From the IMG/VR virus record IMGVR_UViG_3300042352_000626, positions 1 to 22,882 of that record: a DNA stretch of 22,882 nt; one strand, written 5' to 3'. Numbering within the stretch: position 1 is the first letter of the stretch; every line of letters starts with the position of its first letter. Under the pieces are notes generated by a model, which was not told the DNA's origin, made no database searches, and was given only the letters and a program-made list of their open reading frames with translations. Position numbers and translations under genes: made by a program. Origin of the DNA: a virus. Shown in pieces: positions 1 through 8,500 of the stretch.

Positions 1-837
1 CTCAAATCCAGTTTGTGGTGGTGTAACACTTGAATAAACACCTACAAAAGTTCCATCTAATAATTGTAATTCAAAATCACAATATCCATCAATTCCTTCT
101 ATTTTAATATCAAAAATAGGCGTTTCGCCTTCTTCATAGTAAAAAACAAATCCTCCACTAGTATAATCTTGATAAACTCTATCCAATGTATCATAAGACT
201 CTATCATACCATTGCAAGTAAAAACCGCTGGAGGTACTAATATTTCTGAGTCTATTTCGCTATAAATTGGTGGTACTACTACTATATTTCCATTTGGAGC
301 GTCTTTATATGTTAAAGACCTTTGTAATTTTTGCCTTTCTACAGTTAATTTTTGACTTGCACCATTACAATCTGTATATAAAAGTTCTTTGTTTGTTAAT
401 TTATAAACCTCTATAGTAGCTTGCAATAACAATGGAGCTTCCTCTGACAAAACTGAATCGTAAATATAAGCGTTTCCAGTTGTATTTATAGTGTTAAAAT
501 CATATTCAGAGCCATCTACCCAATAGATTTTATCTTTTGACAAAGCAATGTAAGGTTCAATCCCAACTGGTGTGCTATCGTGGTCTATCCTAGTCGCATT
601 TATTACTTTTATTTTTTGTGTCGAATCTAAATTTAATATATCAAAATCAATTATAGACACATATTGCCCACCAAAATTTGTATATCCATTACTTACTTCA
701 AAAGTATCTACTAGTTTATAATAATTTTCTTCTGATTGTATAGCTAATTCAGAACACGATGGGCTCAATTCTCCAAATTCGTCAGTTACATTTGAAACAC
801 CACTTGTATATGTATTTCCGTTTATAATTACACTCAT
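1..837 (-). CDS. Tail or fibre structural protein (3' end outside window)
   Basis: ATG 837 overlaps the upstream stop (ATGA), and the frame stays open for 279 codons to the window edge. The product begins MSVIINGNTYTSGVSNVTDE and is beta-rich with abundant Asn, Thr, Tyr and Asp (YEEGETPIFDIKIEGIDGYC, YDTLDRVYQDYTSGGFVFYY). There is no signal peptide or membrane segment. It is translationally coupled to the tail-hub-like protein, so a tail-tip, fibre or receptor-binding component is likely. The family is not recognised and the C-terminus is missing. Confidence 0.72.
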   Translation of the reverse strand, partial: MSVIINGNTYTSGVSNVTDEFGELSPSCSELAIQSEENYYKLVDTFEVSNGYTNFGGQYVSIIDFDILNLDSTQKIKVINATRIDHDSTPVGIEPYIALSKDKIYWVDGSEYDFNTINTTGNAYIYDSVLSEEAPLLLQATIEVYKLTNKELLYTDCNGASQKLTVERQKLQRSLTYKDAPNGNIVVVPPIYSEIDSEILVPPAVFTCNGMIESYDTLDRVYQDYTSGGFVFYYEEGETPIFDIKIEGIDGYCDFELQLLDGTFVGVYSSVTPPQTGFE

Positions 838-3125
838 AATATTTTACCAATTAATTTATATTTACAAACGCCTTCGCTCCAGTCCGCACTGACTATATTA
901 CCATAATAAGTATCGGCATCGACGTTCACTTGTATTGTATTATACCAGTTTTTTCTTAAATTAGAAAATTCTGTTATATTCATAGGTACAGAAAAATCAA
1001 TATAGTGTGGCACAAAGTCATCCTGTACATCAATATCATTTACTGTTATATCATTTGAAGCTCTTGTGAAACTTGGCAAATTTATGTAACCTATTCCATC
1101 ATTATAGCTTATTTCTTTTATATTATTTACATTTTTTTCTGTATTTAGATTGGTTTTGCCTTTATAAATACCAAATCCCCATTTATATTCGTGTCTTTTT
1201 AAGTTATAAAGACTTGAATATTTTCTATTTAATCCTAAATCATTTGCTTGATTTTGCTCATAAACAAGGTCTTTGCCTATTGTAGCAGTATTTCTATTGT
1301 CAGAAATAGTTGCCTTATCGCTATCTAATGAAATAATAAATAAACTATTGTCATATTCGTTATTTTCAGAGTCGCTACCAAGACTCAACGCTCTTTTTAT
1401 AATAAATTTTGATGCTATCCACTCACATACTTTTTGATATGTAGCTTTACCTTTTTGCACACCCTCAATTTGATATACATTTTTGCCGTGTAATTCTTCA
1501 TTTGTATCTTTAAAGTCTGCATAACCTATCTCAATAGCTTTATAAAGCATATTTTCAGCTATTGTTAAAGTTACGTCATCATATTCAAGTGAGTAAGTCT
1601 TAAATATATTATCTGTATAAAAATCCTCAATCGTTGCAAGTCTATATGTAGTGTTCAATGAATTATCATAAAAAATTCCCAATCCAAGACCAGTCATTTT
1701 TTCTAAATTATCAAAGAATTTTGAGGCCGTTAGTTTAAACTTATCTCTATTTGCTTTATTTCTTAAAATATCACCTCTAGTTAAATATAAGTCATCGTAT
1801 TTTGGCTCATTAAGTTCGTTATAATCAATTCCAACAAATAATTCATTTGCTATTGTAGATGCTTTGTAAGCACTTATTTTAGTAGATGCTGACTCTACGT
1901 CCGACATATTATTAAAAACTGAATTTGTTACGTTTTTATTAGTTATGTACTCAATATCAATAGTTCTATTTATATCAATTCCAATATCATTATATTGAAA
2001 TACAGCTACAGGTGTCCCAACAATATCATTTACTGTTTTTAAATCAAAAGAATATTGAATCCATAAACTATCTCCTTTTTCTATTGGTAATTCAATAATA
2101 TTGTTAAGAAATGGAGTTAATGGATTTACTAATGGAATACTTGTTAATCCAGTTCCTAATGGGTTTTGTGTTTTTACTGTATTACCACTTAATATTGTTA
2201 TTTTTGTATATTTTGGACTTTCGTATCTTCTACCTACTGTTATAATTTCTTTAAAATTTAATATTTGGCCTCTAAAATTTATACCTCCAACTGAAGTTAT
2301 TCCTAAAGCTGTACTGCCATTAGTTTCTATCTTTAAAATTCCATCTTCTAATTCATTTTTGAATATTTCGGTTGGCTCTGTTACGCTTACATATAAATCA
2401 ATATGATATTGTATAGGAATAGTTCTATCTGGATTTAATTCAATTCTTTCACCACTTGATATTCTAAAATAATCATTAGGCCCTAAAATTTGAACAGTTT
2501 CCGCTGTTAAAGTATTTCCAGTTTCAAGTTCATTTATAGTTGTATCTGTTCTTGGGTTAATTGCAACCCCAAAAATAGGTTGGGGAATACTTTGAAAAAT
2601 AGTAACACTACCATTCCATCTATAGTCAAAATCTACAGCATATAGTTGCCCATCTTCTTTATATGGCCTTTCCCTTAATGTACTTTTATTTGCGTGATAT
2701 TGATATTTAATATTTAAATTTCTTACATAAACATCCTCAGCATCGACTTCTGGTATTTCTTTTTCTACTTCTAAAAGGTCTTTTAAGTTACCTACTGCAT
2801 TATCCTCTACCAATCCAATCTGTATTGTTTCAGTAGTTTGTTTGTATTTTGAAAAATCTAATTTAAAAGTAAAGGCTGTTTCTATGTTATTGCAAGTTTC
2901 TGAAATAACAAGATAGCCAACGCCATCTACAAAAGCTCTCTCATATTCCGATTTTAAAGCATCATATCCACTACCACAATAAAATGTAAGGGTAACTTTG
3001 GCCTCTACTTTAAAACCATTATAAGGAACGTCGCGGTCATAACCTATCTGTATTTTATCCAAGCCATCTGGTTGGTCTAAAAAATCTATATTATTTCCGT
3101 TTATGTTTAATTCGACTAATTGCAT
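834..3125 (-). CDS. Large tail protein, probable tail-tip/hub component, 763 aa
   Basis: This gene encodes 763 residues, almost entirely beta-rich with many Asn/Thr/Asp turns (MQLVELNINGNNIDFLDQPD, KVEAKVTLTFYCGSGYDALK). The middle is helical (ISAYKASTIANELFVGIDYN, KFFDNLEKMTGLGLGIFYDN), and a C-terminal strand region ends WSEGVCKYKLIGKIL. It is the first structural gene after the tape measure once the cassette is set aside, where long-tailed phages encode distal-tail and hub proteins. I cannot point to a specific domain, so the role is from position. The stop overlaps the next ATG (ATGA). Confidence 0.7.
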   Translation of the reverse strand: MQLVELNINGNNIDFLDQPDGLDKIQIGYDRDVPYNGFKVEAKVTLTFYCGSGYDALKSEYERAFVDGVGYLVISETCNNIETAFTFKLDFSKYKQTTETIQIGLVEDNAVGNLKDLLEVEKEIPEVDAEDVYVRNLNIKYQYHANKSTLRERPYKEDGQLYAVDFDYRWNGSVTIFQSIPQPIFGVAINPRTDTTINELETGNTLTAETVQILGPNDYFRISSGERIELNPDRTIPIQYHIDLYVSVTEPTEIFKNELEDGILKIETNGSTALGITSVGGINFRGQILNFKEIITVGRRYESPKYTKITILSGNTVKTQNPLGTGLTSIPLVNPLTPFLNNIIELPIEKGDSLWIQYSFDLKTVNDIVGTPVAVFQYNDIGIDINRTIDIEYITNKNVTNSVFNNMSDVESASTKISAYKASTIANELFVGIDYNELNEPKYDDLYLTRGDILRNKANRDKFKLTASKFFDNLEKMTGLGLGIFYDNSLNTTYRLATIEDFYTDNIFKTYSLEYDDVTLTIAENMLYKAIEIGYADFKDTNEELHGKNVYQIEGVQKGKATYQKVCEWIASKFIIKRALSLGSDSENNEYDNSLFIISLDSDKATISDNRNTATIGKDLVYEQNQANDLGLNRKYSSLYNLKRHEYKWGFGIYKGKTNLNTEKNVNNIKEISYNDGIGYINLPSFTRASNDITVNDIDVQDDFVPHYIDFSVPMNITEFSNLRKNWYNTIQVNVDADTYYGNIVSADWSEGVCKYKLIGKIL

Positions 3126-3129
3126 TGTG

Positions 3130-3137
3130 CAAATTTA
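3130..3137 (-). promoter_or_regulatory. -7 element TAAATTTG, possible leaderless tail promoter
   Basis: TAAATTTG (3137-3130) matches TAnnTTTG and ends 4 bases before ATG 3125 (TTTGCACAATG), as at 13310. This would restart transcription of the tail genes past the two terminators and the cassette. No TTG is seen at the expected -33 position. Confidence 0.5.
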
Positions 3138-3520
3138 ATCATTTTTTTACTATTTTTTTATTTTATTTCATTATTGAGCATAGAAATCCTATTACTTCCT
3201 AGAACTATAACTTTGTTTTAAATTAAAAATATAAATTAAAAACAAGAATAATTTTAAAAAGTTTTTGGTAAAGTTGCTAAAACCTACCTAGCAATTAAAG
3301 CATTTGTGCTTCCTACCTCATTCCAAGGTATGTACATAGAACTACAAGCTGTACATTTTTCACTCACTACATTTTCCTTTCGGGTTCTAGTCGCTAGTTG
3401 TTAAGGATAAAACAGAGCTAGACTTTTATATAGTGTCTTTAATTACTACTTTATTTTATATTCTAAATCTATTTAAACAATTTTTGAATGGTATTGAGTA
3501 GAACCTTAAATTTAAAGCAT
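3138..3520 (-). other. Non-coding island with consecutive hairpins (candidate structured RNA or recombination element)
   Basis: No convincing gene lies here. Four hairpins follow one another at 3274-3356: ATGTAC/GTACAT (arms 3330-3335 and 3351-3356), TACCT/AGGTA (3314-3330), AAGCA/TGCTT (3298-3311) and TTGCTA/TAGCAA (3274-3294). About 3270-3425 is visibly richer in G and C than the flanks. CTAG occurs several times, and TAGAACTA is repeated directly at 3200 and 3337. Both strands have ATG-less open stretches of about 35-45 codons here. Strand is given as minus to match the neighbours; it is not established. Confidence 0.5.
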
Positions 3521-3555
3521 AAAAAAAGCCTATCAAAGGTAGAGCTTCAATAGGC
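3521..3555 (-). terminator. Rho-independent terminator closing the cassette
   Basis: On the minus strand GCCTATTGAAG (3555-3545) pairs with CTTTGATAGGC (3538-3528), with two wobble pairs and a 6-base loop. Seven T follow (3527-3521). It ends transcription from the cassette and separates it from the tail genes downstream. Confidence 0.88.
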
Positions 3556-3621
3556 GTTATAAAAAAAGACTTAAACAAAGTCGAATTTTAAAATCATTAT
3601 CTCTACTCTACTAAAGATTTG

Positions 3622-3629
3622 CAAAGATA
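3622..3629 (-). promoter_or_regulatory. Orphan -7 element TATCTTTG after the ParB-like gene
   Basis: TATCTTTG (3629-3622) is a perfect match to TAnnTTTG, just past the ParB-like stop at 3640. The -33 position reads TTA rather than TTG. A transcript from here would end at the terminator at 3521-3555, giving an RNA of roughly 90 bases without a clear open frame. Confidence 0.4.
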
Positions 3630-3639
3630 ATACTTTTTT

Positions 3640-4389
3640 TTAATATCTTAAATTTATTTTTTCTCTTCTTCTAAAATTATAAATTTCCTCAATTAAAGCT
3701 ATGTATTGGCTAGAATTTACACAATCTACTAACTGGTTCTGCTGGTATTGTAATTTTTGTATAAACTCATCAAAATTAAAGTTTTTATTTTTAAATAAAC
3801 TAATCATTGCATATACAAAAGCTCTTCTTTTATATCCTTTGTAATATTTAGATATTAATTCTATTTTTTGTGCCATATTGCAACATTCGCTATAATTAAC
3901 TACTTTGAAATTTCCTTTAAAAAATTCTTTCATATTGTCTGTCTTTACATATATGTTACCTCCAGATAATATACTTACATTTTCTCTTGTACCAAATCCA
4001 TATCTTTGTTTAAAATTTCTATAAAGAATATAGTCAGAATAACCTAGTTTACAATATGCCTCCAAATAGTCATCAGCACTCCAAGTTTTTGAATTTGCAT
4101 TTAATATATGTACTTCGTTAAGGCCATAACCTTGGCAAATAACATAGTTTAAAGGTAAGTTTAATTCTTTAATAATTTCAAACCTGTGTTGTCCATCAAT
4201 TATCTCATACTTCTCATTAACTGTAATGATTGTAAATAAATAATTATCTGACATTGATTTTTTTAATCTATTAATATGTAATAGATTTTTATTCCTATTT
4301 CCATCTATTGATTTAAATAGTGAATAATCAGTTGTAGTGTGAACTTGGTTGTCTTTTTTTACGATTGGTTCATTTTTAAATTGGTTCAT
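3640..4389 (-). CDS. ParB/sulfiredoxin-fold (ParB-like nuclease domain) protein
   Basis: I chose ATG 4389 (249 residues), because the longer frame from 4536 runs through the lipoprotein gene, while 4389 has an A-rich leader matching the one before the lipoprotein. Residues about 15-90 form the ParB/Srx domain: a DYSLFKSIDGNRNKNLLHIN segment (VxxLxxxxxNR-like), then YEIIDGQHRFEIIKELNLP, with the conserved (I)DGQHR motif. The remaining 150 residues are helical and basic, with the motif NSKTWSADDYLEAYCKLG just after the domain. Such phage proteins may bind DNA, hydrolyse CTP or nick DNA; none is proven here. It is the last gene of the cassette. Confidence 0.85.
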   Translation of the reverse strand: MNQFKNEPIVKKDNQVHTTTDYSLFKSIDGNRNKNLLHINRLKKSMSDNYLFTIITVNEKYEIIDGQHRFEIIKELNLPLNYVICQGYGLNEVHILNANSKTWSADDYLEAYCKLGYSDYILYRNFKQRYGFGTRENVSILSGGNIYVKTDNMKEFFKGNFKVVNYSECCNMAQKIELISKYYKGYKRRAFVYAMISLFKNKNFNFDEFIQKLQYQQNQLVDCVNSSQYIALIEEIYNFRRREKINLRY

Positions 4390-4420
4390 TTTTTTTAAAT
4401 TTAATTGGTTAATAATTTTT

Positions 4421-4600
4421 TTAAAATTTGCAACTTGGATATTTGCTTTTATATTTTTGTTGTATAATTTTAATTTTTTCAATATTACTTCCAGCGTGTT
4501 TAACTTCACCTTCGTATTTTTTAAAAACTTCTGCACAATTTACTTCTTCTTTTGAGCAGCTTGCTAATAAAATAGCAGCAAATAATAATAATTTTTTCAT
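4421..4600 (-). CDS. Phage-encoded lipoprotein, 59 aa, probably surface-exported
   Basis: ATG 4600 to TAA 4421 encodes 59 residues. MKKLLLFAAILLASC is a textbook type II signal peptide with lipobox LAS-Cys15. After cleavage the mature protein starts Cys-Ser-Lys-Glu-Glu. Lys followed by two acidic residues just after the lipidated Cys matches the export signal that carries lipoproteins to the outer face of the outer membrane in Capnocytophaga and related flavobacteria. The mature part is 45 residues, with Cys22 and Cys57 free to form a disulphide. It lies between the zinc-finger and ParB-like genes, 10 bases after the former, with an A-rich leader before the ATG. Small phage lipoproteins often block receptors against superinfection; that role is inferred here. 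Confidence 0.85.
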   Translation of the reverse strand: MKKLLLFAAILLASCSKEEVNCAEVFKKYEGEVKHAGSNIEKIKIIQQKYKSKYPSCKF

Positions 4601-4610
4601 TTTTTTTAGT

Positions 4611-4802
4611 TTAATTTGTTAATAATTTATTTTTTAATCGGTATTGTTTTTGGTATTCTTTTTGATACTCTCTTATAATATCTTTGTTTTTTTCTTTATA
4701 TTCTTTTTGATGTTTTGCGTGGCATTGATTACAAATATTCCTAATTCTGCTAGCATAGTTATTTTTCTTAAATTCAATTTGACATTTAATACAAACTTTC
4801 AT
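4611..4802 (-). CDS. Small zinc-finger protein, 63 aa
   Basis: The 63 residues carry CIKC (Cys4, Cys7) and CNQC (Cys24, Cys27) with a following His (CHAKH). This four-cysteine zinc ribbon resembles the N-terminal knuckle of phage HNH and NinG-like proteins. The second half is a very basic, Tyr/Lys/Gln-repeating helix (YKEKNKDIIREYQKEYQKQY), suggesting nucleic-acid contact. No HNH catalytic residues are present, so this is a DNA- or RNA-binding module rather than a nuclease. Confidence 0.72.
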   Translation of the reverse strand: MKVCIKCQIEFKKNNYASRIRNICNQCHAKHQKEYKEKNKDIIREYQKEYQKQYRLKNKLLTN

Positions 4803-5022
4803 TATAAATTAATTTTTCAAGTTTATTGATAATATCCATTTGTTTTTTACTTACTAGTATAGCGTAGTCATTATCTTTAAATATATCTACATCTTTGCTA
4901 GTAATTTCAATTGTTTTTATATCTCCATTGCCATTCTTTGCAAGCTCAATTACTTTTGCAAAATCATCATCCCAAATTGCGTGGCACATTTCGCGTCCAG
5001 TTGCTATATGTATTTTATCCAT
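4786..5022 (-). CDS. Hypothetical cassette protein, 78 aa
   Basis: Function unknown. The 78 residues show an alternating helix/strand pattern: MDKIHIATGREMCHAIWDDD, FAKVIELAKNGNGDIKTIEI, DVDIFKDNDYAILVSKKQMD, and an amphipathic C-terminal helix. The acidic WDDDFAKVIELAKNG stretch recalls small alpha/beta regulatory folds, but I cannot name one. It overlaps the next gene by 17 bases and so is co-translated with it. Confidence 0.68.
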   Translation of the reverse strand: MDKIHIATGREMCHAIWDDDFAKVIELAKNGNGDIKTIEITSKDVDIFKDNDYAILVSKKQMDIINKLEKLIYNESLY

Positions 5023-5046
5023 TTTTTTGTTTATTTTAAAAAGTTT

Positions 5047-5283
5047 TTAATATCTTCCATATTTTGCTTTTTGCAATTTATCTTGTAGGTTCCTAACTTC
5101 ATTTAAAAGTTCTTTTGATATACCATAAGTATTTCCATAATCTTCAAACTCAATACGATTTATATGAGATAAATTATTAAGAACATTTATTGCGTTTTCA
5201 ATTGCAATATCTTGTTTAGCAATAACTAGTACTTGATTAATTGCTACATTATTTTCTTTTGTTACTAACTTTGAAATTTCCAT
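5047..5283 (-). CDS. Hypothetical cassette protein, 78 aa
   Basis: I chose ATG 5283, because the in-frame ATG at 5346 lies in the -33 promoter element. The 78 residues begin MEISKLVTKENNVAINQVLV, then a helical middle (AIENAINVLNNLSHINRIEF) and an end rich in Lys/Arg (LRDLQ-like helix LNEVRNLQDKLQKAKYGRY). It is soluble, with no motif recognised. It is the first gene of the five-gene cassette between the tape measure and tail genes, directly downstream of an early-type promoter. Confidence 0.7.
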   Translation of the reverse strand: MEISKLVTKENNVAINQVLVIAKQDIAIENAINVLNNLSHINRIEFEDYGNTYGISKELLNEVRNLQDKLQKAKYGRY

Positions 5284-5316
5284 TTTTTTATTATTTAGTT
5301 GTTTAAAATTGTACTG

Positions 5317-5346
5317 CAAAGATAATAGGTATTTTACAAATGTCAA
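5317..5346 (-). promoter_or_regulatory. Cassette promoter with early-type palindromic -33 region
   Basis: TTGACA (5346-5341) and TATCTTTG (5324-5317) lie 19 bases apart counted from the TTG, on the minus strand. The inverted repeat TTGACA-TT-TGTAAA (5333-5346) overlaps the -33 element and is nearly the same as those at 20020-20033 and 21500-21513. It sits 33 bases upstream of ATG 5283. Confidence 0.85.
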
Positions 5347-5406
5347 TAGTAAAATTAAAAAAAGTGTATTTTTTTTAAAAAATTAATCTATATTAAGAAT
5401 ATAAAT

Positions 5407-5443
5407 AAAAAAACCCAGCCAAAATATTGCTACCGTGACTGGG
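5407..5443 (-). terminator. Rho-independent terminator after the tape measure gene
   Basis: On the minus strand CCCAGTCA (5443-5436) pairs with TGGCTGGG (5421-5414), with one G-T wobble, around a 14-base loop. It is followed directly by seven T (5413-5407). It closes the tail transcript about 90 bases past the tape measure stop and insulates the cassette promoter at 5317-5346. Confidence 0.85.
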
Positions 5444-5535
5444 AAAATGAAAAAAGAAAAAGAGATTACAAAGTTAATTCTTTTTTTTGATACTTTTTAA
5501 AATAGTTTGCAAGCAATTTAGGACTAGTTCGTTCA

Positions 5536-8500
5536 TTATAAAGTAAATTTATCCTTTTTAATTGCAGTTACAATCTCATTTGTATTTATTTTATTGTCCT
5601 TTCGCATCGCCTCTAATGTTTTTGATATAGTTCTATTGATTATTTTGCTTTCTATATCATCAATTCTTTTTTGCGACCTTTGTATAACCTCTGCCTCTTT
5701 TTGCTCAATAGCGGGCAAAATATAGTGTGATTTGATATACTTATCTACATCACCATTTACTAATGAGCTAACTAGTCCAAGATTTTGGCCTGTAGCTTGT
5801 GCTGGTATTACCGATTCCCCTTTTGAAAGCCAAGCCAAGTTGCTATCACTTGTACCTGTACCAACGCCACCAACAACACCATTGAACCCTACAACCCCAT
5901 CTTTGAATTTTGGAGTAGGTTGTGATGCGATTAAGGCAATTTGTGCAGCACCAATAGCAGCTGCAATAGCTGAAAATGGTAAACCTCCAGTAGTAGGTGA
6001 CGCAACTACTGACCTAATAACAGCTTCAGCAGTAGCTATAACAACTCTTAAAATAGATGCACGTTTGTCAGCTTCAAATTGTTTTCGTTTTTCTGCTTTG
6101 ATTTTTTGGTCATACTTTTGTCTAATAATTTCTTTTTTTTGCTCATTATCTCCAGCAATTGCTAATTCAGCTTCTTTTTCTGCATTTAATTGAGCAATCC
6201 TTTCTTCACTTGCAGCTTTTTCGCTTGCACTTACCATATCAATTGCGGCCATTGCTGCTGTACTTGCTGCAGCTGAACCAGCTAATATTGCGTCTTTTGT
6301 AGCTTGTTCTTTTTCCTCTTTTGTTGCACCTTCTTTATTTATTTGTTTTATAGAAGCTGCAAAACCTTCAACTTGACTTTTAAATTTACTAACAGATTGA
6401 GGATTAAAACCTAATTGAATTAATAAGCCATTATTTGCAAATTCGAATAATTCATCAAATTGAGCTTTTAACCTTGCTGCCCTTTCTTGCTCTTGTTTTA
6501 TTTCTTGTGCATTTTTTTCATTACGATATTTTGTATCTTGAGCAGCTAATTGTTTATTTAAATCTTCATTTGAAGCTATTATATTTTTAATTAACTCACT
6601 ATCCGCACTAACTTCAGCATCAAGTAGTTTTTGTTTATAAATATCATTTGCAAGTATCTTTGCACTAATTATATCTCTTTCAGCTTGTATAATTGCTAAT
6701 TTTTTAGCATTTTCGGCTTCTTTTGTAGTAGTTACCTCGTCTTCTATTTGTTTTTTTCTGTCCTCAAATGCCTTTACCAATGTACTTTTTTCGCCTAATA
6801 TAGAATCAATTTTATTTTTAACAGAATCTCTATCAGCGTCTTTTTGCAATTGAATAATATCGTTAAAAGTTTTATTAGCAAAACTTAATTCTTTATCTAA
6901 AATATCTTTATTAACTAAAAATCCATTTTTATCTCTAACTTTAGCTTCTTCCGCTAATCTATTATTAGAGTCTGTTATTATTTGTAAAATGTCATCTTGA
7001 TATTTTATTTCAAGTTGCTTTAGTTTTTCTTTTTCTTTTGCTATTTTTTGTGGGTCTTCTTTTCTTGCCTCTAAATCAGCAATGTAATTTTTTTGATTTA
7101 CTATATCTAAATTAGATAAATCTTTGATAGCTTTTTCCCTAACTTTTATTATCTCATCCAATTCCTCTTTTTCTAATTGAGCAGCTGTTTTGCCTTTTTT
7201 GCTTTTTCCTGCTTTTTCTGATACCATTTGCGCTTCACCAGTTACAGACGTTGTAGCACCAGAAGTAGTTGTAGCTAAATTTTTTTGCTGTTCTTTTTGC
7301 GTTTGTTTTGCGGCCGTTGCAAATACCGTTTTAGCTTTATCTAAATTTTTATTTAGTTTATTAATATCTATATTAAACATTGATGCAAAAGGTTCTACTA
7401 TTTTAAGCATTCCTTTTACAAAATCAATCAAATTATTTTTAATTTTGCCAAATGTATTATTAAATATCGTAGACAATCCTTTAATATAATCTCCAACGAC
7501 ACCAATTGCACCTTTAAAATCACCTCTAAAAATAGCACCCCAAAAGTCTACAAATGTTTGAACTTGTAATTTAATTATTTGAAGCGCGCCAACTAAAACA
7601 TCTTTAAAAGTTTTTATTCCTAATAATACATATTCTAATGCTGCTCTAACTTGACTCATTGCAATATCAAACACTTTTGCAAATATAGAAGCACCATTTG
7701 AAACTCCACCAAAAGAACTACCTATTTCAGCAAATACATCTATAATAGCAACTCCTACTTCTTTTACTGTATTCCATAAAGCCATAAACAAATCACCTAT
7801 TCTAGCTACATATTGACTTTCGCTAAAAAATGTGGATATACCACTACCAAGTGCTGCAAAAAAGTTACCTATATATGGCAAAGCTTCAGCAATTACATCT
7901 ATAATTGGAGTAAATACATTTAATATTCCACTACCTCCGGCAAGAAATGCCCCAAAACTGTTTGACAATCTTGTTAAAGCGCCTTGAAATGTGTTGGTAT
8001 TTGTTTGGGCTTGTGTTAAAGCCACGCCTTGCTCACCAACCGCTGCTGTATATTGTTTAAATTTGTCTGTACTATCTAATAATATTTGACCAGCAGTAAC
8101 TGATTCCAATCCAAATAACTTGGTTAATTCTTGAGAACGTTTAATAGGGTCTTGTATATTAGCAAATTCATTTTTTGTTTGCTCTAATGCAGCATTAATA
8201 TCAAATTGACCATTTACATATCCCTTTCCAGCATTTGCTAGTTTTAATATAATATTTCTTAATTGTGTACCAGCTTCAGCCCCTTTTATTTGTTTGTCTC
8301 CTAAAGTTTCTTGTAATGCTACAGCTTGCTCTACACTTACATTGTTGGCTTTAGCTACAGCACCAAACTTCTCCAATCCTTGGGCCAAATCTGGAATAGC
8401 TACAGCTCCTGCTTTTGAACCAGCTGCAAGCACATCAATAACTCTTGCACTTTCTTCAGCTCCAAAATTAAATTGATTTAATGTACCAGTCAAAGAGTTT

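Noticed and set aside
3378-3400. tRNA T-arm-like GGGTTCTAGTC
   Set aside because: The flanking bases do not pair as a T stem, and no acceptor or anticodon arm can be built around it.
3306-3405. Plus-strand open stretch starting at GTG in the non-coding island
   Set aside because: No ATG, no A-rich leader, opposite to all other genes, and the same DNA is open on the minus strand; openness is explained by lower AT content.
3138-3520. Diversity-generating retroelement template or CRISPR repeat array
   Set aside because: No reverse transcriptase, no matching variable repeat in any gene of the window, and no regularly spaced repeats.
3534-3541. TACCTTTG match to the -7 consensus
   Set aside because: It is part of the terminator hairpin and has no -33 element.
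4390-4536. 49-residue N-terminal extension of the ParB-like protein
   Set aside because: It overlaps most of the lipoprotein gene in another frame, and the ATG at 4389 has the typical A-rich leader.
5284-5346. 21-residue N-terminal extension of the first cassette gene
   Set aside because: Its codons are the promoter -33 and -7 elements; a transcript from there could not contain this ATG.
5732-6193. Plus-strand open frame of 153 codons inside the tape measure gene
   Set aside because: Shadow of a strongly supported minus-strand gene; no leader or protein-like motifs. The same holds for the other plus-strand frames in the window.
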